Assembly: GCF_022758885.1 (NCBI RefSeq)
Contig: NZ_JALEBH010000001.1
Location: 2,387,501 to 2,451,500 of the forward strand
Direction of reading: 5' to 3'
DNA length: 64,000 nucleotides
Source: Sphingobium sp. BYY-5
GTDB lineage: Bacteria > Pseudomonadota > Alphaproteobacteria > Sphingomonadales > Sphingomonadaceae
Shown here: piece after piece, positions 57,636 through 64,000 of the stretch
Layout: every line of letters begins with the position of its first letter
Position numbering within the stretch: position 1 is the stretch's first letter
Made by a program: the position numbers and the translations under genes
The notes under the pieces: generated by a model
The model's input: the letters and a program-made list of their open reading frames with translations, nothing else
Told to the model about the DNA's origin: nothing
Databases searched by the model: none

Positions 57636-57666
57636 AACCGCACTATGACCGTGACGGACAGGTCTA

Positions 57667-58695
57667 TCAAGCCCGCTCCCGCGCCGCCTGGCGCGCGATC
57701 GCCAGCAATTCGTGACGCACCATCAAGTCGCCCAGGCCCCTGCCCCCGCGGCTGGCACGCTCGGCCTCCAACAACCGTTGGATAACGCGCGCGATGCCGC
57801 CCGCCTCCCACAGCCGCACCTGGCGCGACACCAGTCCCTTTTCCTTCCAGAAGACCGCCTTGCCCGCCGATTCAACCGCCGCCTCCAGCCGACCGCTGGC
57901 GTCGAAGGCGTCTCGGATAGCAGCGATCAACATGGCGCGGGTCAACAATGGACGAATGACCGAAGCCATGGCCGCGCCGGTTTCGCTAAGGCTCATCAAT
58001 TCGCGATGCATGGCTTTCAGATCGCCACCCAGCACAGCGTTGACGAGCGGGGCGACCTCCGTGTCGGGATGATCGGCGGACAGGGCGTCGAGCGCCTCTG
58101 CCGTCGCCTCGCGCGGCCGATCCGGCGCGGCGTCGAGATAGAGGATCAATTTCTCGATTTCTCCCGCCATCAGAGCGCGATCGCCATTGGCGAGATCGAC
58201 GATCCGGCGCGCCAGTTCGGACGGCAAGCGCAGCCCGCCGTCACGCGCGATGCCGACCGCGATCTGTTCCGCCTCGCGCGCGTCAGGCTGATAGGAGATG
58301 AACGCCATCGCCGCCTTATGGTCGAGCGCCAGCTTAACCAGCTTCGATGTAGCTTTCAGCGCGCCTGCCACCGCAATCACCAGATTGCCCACCACCTCCG
58401 CTTCCAGCAACGCGGTGAGGGCAGGCGCGGATTCATCGCCCATGCCGGCAACGCGCACCCATCGCTTGTCGCCGAACATGGAGAAAGCAGCGGCCTCGTC
58501 GGCGAGCCGCGCTGGATCGTCGCGCAGGGTTGGGCCGTCCAGGTCGATTCGTTCGGCCTCCGGCCCCATCGCGCGTTCCAGCCGCTTGGCCAGTGCCTGG
58601 CTGCCTGCCTCGTCAGGGCCATACAGCAGAAAGAAGCGGATATCTGCCGGCGGCGAATCGAGCGCCTTTTCGATCTGGCCGCGGCTGGCCTTCAA
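57667..58695 (-). CDS. holA: DNA polymerase III subunit delta
   Basis: HolA is the wrench subunit of the clamp loader; it opens the beta sliding clamp. The 342-residue protein has the N-terminal [20 protein letters not shown] (degenerate P-loop), the [20 protein letters not shown] region, the LIEKL-like helix [15 protein letters not shown] typical of delta, and the C-terminal collar domain. Its start overlaps the lptE stop by four bases. The lptE-holA order downstream of leuS is conserved in Alphaproteobacteria. Confidence 0.95.
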   Translation of the reverse strand: MKASRGQIEKALDSPPADIRFFLLYGPDEAGSQALAKRLERAMGPEAERIDLDGPTLRDDPARLADEAAAFSMFGDKRWVRVAGMGDESAPALTALLEAEVVGNLVIAVAGALKATSKLVKLALDHKAAMAFISYQPDAREAEQIAVGIARDGGLRLPSELARRIVDLANGDRALMAGEIEKLILYLDAAPDRPREATAEALDALSADHPDTEVAPLVNAVLGGDLKAMHRELMSLSETGAAMASVIRPLLTRAMLIAAIRDAFDASGRLEAAVESAGKAVFWKEKGLVSRQVRLWEAGGIARVIQRLLEAERASRGGRGLGDLMVRHELLAIARQAARERA

Positions 58696-59192
58696 GGATT
58701 GGCCGCCTTGCGCGAAAAGAGCGCCAGGCGAGTGACGATCTGGTCCGCCACGGTCTGCGACAGCCGCTCCAGCGCCGTGTCTTCGGCCGCGATGGTGGCA
58801 TATTCGCTGGAGGTGACGTCGATGCCCGCGTCGGAACCGGCGGTATCGTCCAATATCTGCGCGCCGGTGGTTTCGTCGATCAGTTGGTAGCGCGCGCGCA
58901 GCGTCCGGCGCTCGCGAGTGATGGCGGCGTCGGCGCGCAGGCCGAAACCGCTGATATTATCGTCCAGCTTCACTACCAGCTTGTAGCGCGGACCACTGCC
59001 ACTCTGCATCGCGGACAGGCGATCATTGAGCGCGTTGCGCATCAACCATCCGGCCTTACCCTCGATCGGTGCAACCTCGACATTGCCGAGCGCCTGCACC
59101 ACCGCGCCATGCCCGCCTCCGCCATAGACCGGACGCAGCCCGCAGGCGGTGAGGAGCAAGGGAAGGGCGACAAGGAGGAGGATGCGCTTCAT
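58692..59192 (-). CDS. lptE: LPS-assembly lipoprotein LptE
   Basis: LptE plugs the LptD barrel and guides LPS to the cell surface. The 166-residue lipoprotein has a lipobox LTAC followed by the hallmark GLRPVYGGGG, then an alpha/beta fold with TRERRTLRARYQLIDE and EDTALERLSQTVADQIVTRL. Position between leuS and holA matches the conserved order. A sphingomonad inverted repeat separates it from leuS. Confidence 0.93.
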   Translation of the reverse strand: MKRILLLVALPLLLTACGLRPVYGGGGHGAVVQALGNVEVAPIEGKAGWLMRNALNDRLSAMQSGSGPRYKLVVKLDDNISGFGLRADAAITRERRTLRARYQLIDETTGAQILDDTAGSDAGIDVTSSEYATIAAEDTALERLSQTVADQIVTRLALFSRKAANP

Positions 59193-59213
59193 AATAATGA
59201 GCCTTACCCGCTC

Positions 59214-59302
59214 CGTCGTTCCCGCGAAAGCGGGAACCCATTTTTCGTCACGCGACTGGATTGCCGAAGGCGAGATGGGTTCCCGCCTTCGCGGGAACGA
59301 CG
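59214..59302. repeat. Compound inverted repeat between leuS and lptE
   Basis: The arms 59214-59240 and 59276-59302 are near-perfect complements, and each arm itself folds (GTTCCCGCGAAAGCGGGAAC and its variant with CCTTC). The element type is widespread between genes of sphingomonads. It lies within the expected leuS-lptE-holA transcript, where it could affect mRNA stability. Confidence 0.85.
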
Positions 59303-59312
59303 AGATTATGCT

Positions 59313-61838
59313 TCAAACCACCAGGTTCACCAGACGGTCCGGCACCACGATGATCTTCTTGGGCGTCGCGCCGTCAAGGATGCGCGCCACATTGGGGGCG
59401 GCGAGCGCCAGTTTCTCCAGTTCGTCCCTGGGCGTCCCCTTCGCCACGGTGATGGTGTCGCGCAGCTTGCCCATCACCTGGCAGGCGATCGTCACCTCGT
59501 CATCGACCAGCAAGGCCGGGTCGACCGCCGGCCAGGCGGCGTCGGCGATCAGGCCCCAGTCTTCACTGGCGCCACCCATTTCCGCCCACCCCTCTTCTGC
59601 CAGATGCGGAGTCATCGGCGCTACCAGCAGGGCCAGCGTGCGGATCGCGGCGGTGCGCGAGGCGGACGGCTTGGCCTTCTCGATCGCGTTCACCAGTTCG
59701 TAGATCTTGGCAACGGCCTTGTTGAAGCCCAGCGCCTCGATATCCCTGGCGACGCCGTCGATGGTCTGGTGCAGCTTGCGGTCCAGTCCCTTGTCCTGGC
59801 CTTCCGCCGAAGCGTCCGCCTCACCAAACAGACGCCAGACGCGGTTGACGAAGCGCCACGATCCCTCGATCCCCGCCTCGGTCCAGGGCAGGTCGCGCTC
59901 CGGCGGGCTGTCGGACAGCATGAACCAGCGTACCGCATCCGCGCCATATTGGGCGATGATGTCGTCGGGATCGACGACATTCTTCTTGGACTTGGACATT
60001 TTCTCGACACGGCCGACCGCGACCGGCGCACCACCCTCGACCATCACCCAGCCGTCGCCCTGCTTCGCAACATCCTGCGGCGCAAGCCACGCGCCCTCGG
60101 GCGATTTGTACGTCTCATGCGTCACCATGCCCTGCGTGAACAGGCCGGTGAACGGCTCGGCAAAGCCCAGCTGCCCCATATGCTGGAGCGCGCGGGTCCA
60201 GAAGCGGGCGTAGAGAAGATGCAGGATCGCATGTTCGACGCCGCCAATATACTGGCCAACCGGCAGCCATTGCTCGACCGTGGCGCGATCGAACGGCTTG
60301 TCCTTGGGCTGGCTGGCGAAGCGGATGAAATACCAGCTCGAATCGGCGAAGGTGTCGAGCGTGTCGGTTTCGCGCACCGCCGGCTTGCCGCAGGACGGGC
60401 AATCGACATGCTTCCAGGTCGGATGACGGTCGAGCGGATTGCCGGGAATGTCGAAGCTGACATCTTCGGGCAGGACGACCGGCAGTTGATCCTTGGGGAC
60501 GCCGACCGGACCGCAGTCTTCGCAATGGATGACCGGGATCGGCGTGCCCCAGTAACGCTGGCGCGACACGCCCCAGTCGCGCAGGCGGAACACGGTCTGC
60601 CCCTGCCCCCAGCCTTCGCTTTCGGCGCGCGAGATGACGGCGGCCTTGGCCTCTTCCACAGCCATGCCGTCGAGGAAACGGCTATTCACCAGCTTGCCGG
60701 GACCAGTATAGGCTTCGTCATGGATCGGCGCCTGCTCGTCGCCTTCCGCCGCGACCACGCGCTCCACCGGAAGCATATATTTGCGCGCAAAGTCGAGGTC
60801 GCGCTGGTCATGCGCGGGCACACCCATGACCGCGCCGGTGCCATAGTCCATCAGCACGAAATTGGCGATGAAGACGGGCAGGTGCCAGTCGGGATCGAAT
60901 GGATGGGCGACCGTCAGGCCGGTGTCGAAGCCCAGCTTCTCCGCCGTTTCCAGCTCGGCGGCGGTAGTGCCGCCTTCCTTGCACTTCTCGATGAAGGCGA
61001 CCGCGTCCGGGTTGTTCGCGGCAACGGCTTGCGCCACCGGATGGTCCGCCGCTACGGCCAAGAAGCTGGCGCCGAAAATAGTGTCGGGACGGGTCGAATA
61101 GACCTCGATCTCGCTGTCGAAGGGCGCGACCGGCTTGAAATGGAATTGCAGGCCAACCGACTTGCCGATCCAGTTTTCCTGCATCGTGCGCACCTTGTCG
61201 GGCCATTGGTCCAGCGTCCCCAGCCCTTCCAGCAGGTCGTCGGCGAACTGGGTGATCTTGAGGAACCATTGGCTCAGCTTACGCTTCTCGACCAGCGCGC
61301 CGGATCGCCAGCCACGCCCGTCGATCACCTGTTCGTTCGCCAGCACGGTCATGTCGACCGGGTCCCAGTTGACCGCGCTTTCCTTGCGATAGACAAGGCC
61401 CGCTTCCAGCATGTCCAGGAACAACGCCTGTTCATGGCCATAATAATCCGGCTCGCACGTGGCGAGTTCGCGGCTCCAATCGATCGCGAAGCCCAGTTTT
61501 TTGAGCTGCGCGCGCATGTTGGCGATATTGTCGCGGGTCCAGTTGCCGGGATGGACCTTCTTTTCCATCGCCGCATTTTCGGCCGGCATACCAAAGGCGT
61601 CCCAGCCCATCGGATGCAGCACCTCATGCCCCGTCATCCGGCGGAAACGCGCCAGCACGTCGCCCATCGAATAGTTGCGGACATGGCCGATATGGATGCG
61701 CCCCGACGGATAGGGAAACATCTCCAGAACGTAGCTGCGCGGCTTGGATGAAGCATCGTCGGCCTTGAAGCTCTGCTTCTCATCCCAGGTCGCCTGCCAG
61801 CGGGCGTCGGCCTCAAGCGGGTTGAAGCGCCTTTGCAT
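59313..61838 (-). CDS. leuS: Leucine--tRNA ligase
   Basis: This class I synthetase charges tRNA-Leu and edits mischarged amino acids. The 841-residue protein has the HIGH motif as HIGH at residues 49-52 ([20 protein letters not shown]), the CP1 editing domain with [20 protein letters not shown] and [14 protein letters not shown], the leucine-specific [31 protein letters not shown], and KMSKS in [17 protein letters not shown]. The DUF3576 lipoprotein gene lies upstream with a 110-base spacer. Confidence 0.98.
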   Translation of the reverse strand: MQRRFNPLEADARWQATWDEKQSFKADDASSKPRSYVLEMFPYPSGRIHIGHVRNYSMGDVLARFRRMTGHEVLHPMGWDAFGMPAENAAMEKKVHPGNWTRDNIANMRAQLKKLGFAIDWSRELATCEPDYYGHEQALFLDMLEAGLVYRKESAVNWDPVDMTVLANEQVIDGRGWRSGALVEKRKLSQWFLKITQFADDLLEGLGTLDQWPDKVRTMQENWIGKSVGLQFHFKPVAPFDSEIEVYSTRPDTIFGASFLAVAADHPVAQAVAANNPDAVAFIEKCKEGGTTAAELETAEKLGFDTGLTVAHPFDPDWHLPVFIANFVLMDYGTGAVMGVPAHDQRDLDFARKYMLPVERVVAAEGDEQAPIHDEAYTGPGKLVNSRFLDGMAVEEAKAAVISRAESEGWGQGQTVFRLRDWGVSRQRYWGTPIPVIHCEDCGPVGVPKDQLPVVLPEDVSFDIPGNPLDRHPTWKHVDCPSCGKPAVRETDTLDTFADSSWYFIRFASQPKDKPFDRATVEQWLPVGQYIGGVEHAILHLLYARFWTRALQHMGQLGFAEPFTGLFTQGMVTHETYKSPEGAWLAPQDVAKQGDGWVMVEGGAPVAVGRVEKMSKSKKNVVDPDDIIAQYGADAVRWFMLSDSPPERDLPWTEAGIEGSWRFVNRVWRLFGEADASAEGQDKGLDRKLHQTIDGVARDIEALGFNKAVAKIYELVNAIEKAKPSASRTAAIRTLALLVAPMTPHLAEEGWAEMGGASEDWGLIADAAWPAVDPALLVDDEVTIACQVMGKLRDTITVAKGTPRDELEKLALAAPNVARILDGATPKKIIVVPDRLVNLVV

Positions 61839-61863
61839 GTCTTGTCCTTACAAATGCGAGCGG

Positions 61864-61936
61864 GCTGGGCCTTTGCGAAGCCCAGCCCCATGGGGTTTGG
61901 AAACGGGGCGCCAAAAAGCCCGTAAGCACGGCGCCC
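61864..61936 (-). promoter_or_regulatory. Two stem-loops in the DUF3576-leuS spacer
   Basis: GCTGGGC/GCCCAGC (61864-61886) and GGGCGCC/GGCGCCC (61906-61936) would form two 7-bp stems in the RNA just before leuS. GGGCTTTTT lies in the second loop region on the reverse strand. They could be a processing or attenuation element. No Leu-rich leader peptide is evident. Confidence 0.4.
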
Positions 61937-61948
61937 GGAGGGGTCAGG

Positions 61949-62395
61949 TCAGCCGATCGCCATGCGGCGCAGGTCGCGCGCCTTGGTGAGGATGATCTCC
62001 TCCAGCTTCTGGGTCGTTGCCGCTTTGACCGGGGCGTCGACCCACTGACCGTTCTGATTGACCTGACGGCTGGCCGCGACGCGCAGTGCGTCGGCCCGCA
62101 GATCCTGGTCCAAGATCGATACCGTCAGCTTCATCCGCTCATTGGGGCTGTTCGGATTGGCATACCAATCCGTGACGATCACACCGCCGTTCGAATCCGT
62201 CTGCACCATCGGCATAAAGGACAGCGTATCGAGGCTGGCGCGCCAGAGATAGGCGTTGACGCCGATCGTAGTCACCTTCGACGCGGCGATATCCGCCTTC
62301 GGGCGCGCCTTGGAGCCACCCCCGCAGGCGGCGAGCGGCAGGAGCGCGGCCAGCAGCAGGCCGGTGGAAAGGGAAGCAGGAAGGCGACGGGCCAT
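61949..62395 (-). CDS. DUF3576 lipoprotein
   Basis: The 148-residue protein has a lipoprotein signal with lipobox LAAC (TGLLLAALLPLAACGGGSKA) and the DUF3576 domain (TIGVNAYLWRASLDTLSFMP, GGVIVTDWYANPNSPNERMK, LTVSILDQDLRADALRV). The family is alphaproteobacterial, outer-membrane or periplasmic, of unknown function, and typically precedes leuS and lptE, as here; a role in envelope assembly is an inference from that. The start at 62395 begins the signal peptide, while a longer open frame to 62509 is unlikely. Confidence 0.9.
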   Translation of the reverse strand: MARRLPASLSTGLLLAALLPLAACGGGSKARPKADIAASKVTTIGVNAYLWRASLDTLSFMPMVQTDSNGGVIVTDWYANPNSPNERMKLTVSILDQDLRADALRVAASRQVNQNGQWVDAPVKAATTQKLEEIILTKARDLRRMAIG

Positions 62396-62648
62396 CAGGC
62401 ATGTCCTAGCTAGAAAGACGAAAATCAGCCCGCTTCTATAGTGTGCGGGCGGCAATGGGCAAGGGGGAGCAAGGACGCACGGCATCGTCCCGTCGCGATC
62501 CCCGCCCACCGTCCGCCGGAACCCGCCAACCCATCATGTGTATTCCGTGCAACAGCTCCGACAAAAAGGGAGTCCCCCTCTAGTCAGTGGCGGCTTTGCG
62601 GGTGTAGAGCGTTAACAAAGATGTACCGATGGGGATGAGATTCGGATC

Positions 62649-63368
62649 ATGCGTATGAACAGGGGACATTTGGCGGTGGCAGGCGCGGCGGTGGCCGTGG
62701 CTGGCTTTCTGCTGTCTCCGGCGTTCGGCGCCGCGACCGACTTCGTCCGGCTGCGCGCGAATGCGCCCGTCTCGCTGGGCGCGCTGGGCAGCATCTCCTC
62801 CTTCACCCCGACCACCAAGGATCCGCAACTCGCGGCCGCCTATGCGAAGGTCGCCGCATCGGCCAGCCGTCAAGGCTTCCGTTTCACCCCGACCAGCGGT
62901 TCGTTGAGCGGTCAGCGCTCGATCACCATCATGGTCCGCGCCGCGGATCGGGTGACGAACCCGACGGCCGAACCCATCGATATCAAGCCGATGGCGTTCA
63001 GTCTGAACGGATCGCATAACTGGCGCAAATTTGCCCTGCCCGAAGCGGTAGGCCGCAAGGCGTTGGACCCGGTGCCGGTCGAAACGATGGTCGACGCCAA
63101 GAATTTCTCGCTGGATGAAGGCAAGAAGGAGCGCTTCAGCACCAAGGTGTTGATCGAAAGCCGCCGCGACCCCGCTGCGACCGTACGCAATCCATCGGCG
63201 GACAAGGATTATTCGCTGGATCTGGCCAGTTCCTATTCGCTGACCCGCAACCTCAATGTGACGGCCGGCTTGCGCTACAACAACAATGTCGCTGGCCGCC
63301 TGGCCCCGATGACCGACGACCGGCAGGACAGCCAGGCCGTCTACCTCGGCACCATCTTCAAATTCTGA
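62649..63368 (+). CDS. Secreted protein of unknown function, beta-rich C-terminus
   Basis: The 239-residue protein has a signal peptide (GHLAVAGAAVAVAGFLLSPAFGA), a region with RANAPVSLGALGSISSFTPT and FRFTPTSGSLSGQRSITIMV, and a C-terminal half that alternates hydrophobic residues (LASSYSLTRNLNVTAGLRYN) and ends QAVYLGTIFKF. Terminal Phe and strand pattern suggest an outer-membrane or surface-linked protein. I do not recognise a named family; similar proteins seem restricted to sphingomonads. Confidence 0.75.
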   Translation: MRMNRGHLAVAGAAVAVAGFLLSPAFGAATDFVRLRANAPVSLGALGSISSFTPTTKDPQLAAAYAKVAASASRQGFRFTPTSGSLSGQRSITIMVRAADRVTNPTAEPIDIKPMAFSLNGSHNWRKFALPEAVGRKALDPVPVETMVDAKNFSLDEGKKERFSTKVLIESRRDPAATVRNPSADKDYSLDLASSYSLTRNLNVTAGLRYNNNVAGRLAPMTDDRQDSQAVYLGTIFKF

Positions 63369-63480
63369 TCCGGTTGCACCGCCGGCAAGGCATTGTGCTG
63401 CGTCGGCGGGAACATTGCGCCTGACGGACTGACTTCCCGATCGAACGGCTGGCTTCGGCCAAAGGCGGACCTAACCTTCA

Positions 63481-63630
63481 TCGTCACCCTGAACTTGTTT
63501 CAGGGTCCATTTCGCCGGATTGAGCGAAGGTTTGTTGGGCCTGATGGATGCTGAAACAAGTTCAGCATGACGAAAGGGAAATGGCAGGAAACCACCCCAA
63601 CTTCGTCATCCCGCATAGGTGGGAATGACG
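63481..63630. repeat. Dispersed inverted-repeat elements
   Basis: Arms 63481-63510 and 63544-63573 pair imperfectly and contain CTGAACTTGTTTCAG and its complement. A second small hairpin, CGTCATCCCGC with GGGAATGACG, follows at 63604-63630. Both are forms of the CGTCATnCCGnAC repeat class also seen at 35598-35704. They lie between two unrelated genes and replace any clear terminator. Confidence 0.75.
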
Positions 63631-63660
63631 GGGGTCCTCCTCCCACCCGCCACCGCTGCA

Positions 63661-64000
63661 TCATTTCCCTGTCGGCGTGCGGTAGGGGATGAAATCACCC
63701 AGCGCGCAGGAGCCAGTGGTGATGCCGGTCTGCAGATTGGCGGTCGTGGTGAAATCACCACGGCATAGCTGCGACCCGAAACTGCGCACGATCATCGTAT
63801 CGCCATAGGTCAGCCCGCTGCAACTGCCGATCAGCTCATTCTTGTAGACCAGCTTCCTGCTGACTCGGTACAGCAGCACATTGTTGCTGATGACCGTCAG
63901 GTTGGTCTGCGGCTCACGGTTGATGCAGCTCACTTTCTCGCCCGGCACCTTGCCGGCCAGCGCCTTGTCCAGTGCGACTGTCTGCTTTTCCGTCAGCGGT
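63661..64000 (-). CDS. Cys-containing secreted-type protein, N-terminus beyond window
   Basis: The frame stays open to the right edge (PLTEKQTVALDKALAGKVPG leads into EKVSCINREPQTNLTV), so the start and any signal peptide are outside the window. The visible 112 residues hold four Cys (SCINRE, GSCSGLTYGD, SQLCRGDF, GSCALGDF) placed as in small sphingomonad periplasmic proteins with probable disulphides, and they end LGDFIPYRTPTGK. It resembles what I remember as DUF6491-type sequences, but this is uncertain. A GTG at 63948 is within the frame and is probably not the start. Confidence 0.7.
   Translation of the reverse strand, partial: PLTEKQTVALDKALAGKVPGEKVSCINREPQTNLTVISNNVLLYRVSRKLVYKNELIGSCSGLTYGDTMIVRSFGSQLCRGDFTTTANLQTGITTGSCALGDFIPYRTPTGK

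Noticed and set aside
58530..61751. Forward open frame of 1073 codons opposite leuS, lptE and holA
   Set aside because: It is a shadow of high-G+C coding sequence on the reverse strand, with no domain or low-complexity-free pattern; leuS, lptE and holA are unambiguous.

Overview
The window looks like a piece of a sphingomonad chromosome (Alphaproteobacteria, Sphingobium/Sphingomonas type). The basis is the high G+C content, the long TIGR01782-style TonB-dependent receptor, the gene orders prfA-prmC-DUF4167, DUF3576-leuS-lptE-holA and mnmE-mnmG-rsmG-parA-parB, and the GTTCCCGCGAAAGCGGGAAC and CATGCCGGACTTGATCCGGCATC type intergenic repeats. The genus is an inference. I found no rRNA, tRNA, insertion sequence, integrase, phage gene or CRISPR array. 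About 56 protein genes fill the window, and only two stretches exceed 300 bases without a gene.

Layout. 0-4.1 kb: a CBS protein cut by the window edge, a small membrane protein, a YciA-type thioesterase and two tandem paralogous secreted DUF4139 proteins. 4.2-8.5 kb: a tightly packed hisS-prfA-prmC-DUF4167 translation cluster. 8.6-20 kb: an outer-membrane barrel, an M61 peptidase, ppa, a MocR regulator divergent from a YczE-type membrane protein, an NHL-repeat secreted protein, a DUF1993 protein, an SH3 lipoprotein and gyrB. 20-30 kb: a carbohydrate-use locus with GH115, GH43, GH92 and a TonB-dependent receptor. 30-36.4 kb: a lipoprotein gene carrying a parS-like site, an Lhr-type helicase, a C-S lyase/2-hydroxyacid dehydrogenase pair and a HAD phosphatase. 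36.5-40.1 kb: a complete Mla-type lipid-transport operon. 40.1-48.7 kb: pepN and then the chromosome-partition/tRNA-modification cluster parB-parA-rsmG-mnmG-mnmE-DUF6489, which holds three more parS-like palindromes. 48.8-53.6 kb: DLH hydrolase, quinone oxidoreductase, an AT-richer methyltransferase, TerC and rho. 53.9-64 kb: an aspartyl protease, a bifunctional penicillin-binding protein, msrB, holA-lptE-leuS-DUF3576, and two lineage-type hypothetical secreted proteins, the last running off the right edge.

How the parts fit. Most of the window is housekeeping: translation (hisS, prfA, prmC, leuS), tRNA modification (mnmE, mnmG), replication and segregation (gyrB, holA, parAB with parS) and envelope assembly (mla, lptE, PBP). 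The parAB genes and four parS-like sites within about 17 kb suggest the replication origin is not far away, although I see no oriC in the window. The accessory part is the 20-30 kb glycan locus. Its receptor would import oligosaccharide across the outer membrane, and the three signal-peptide-bearing hydrolases would remove glucuronosyl, arabinosyl/xylosyl and mannosyl groups. Related TGGTCAKAC-type sites lie before both transcription units, so one regulator may control both.

Limits. All calls come from reading the sequence and from memory of protein families; no database search was run. Start sites were chosen from Shine-Dalgarno sequences, signal peptides and overlaps, and some may be wrong by a few codons.
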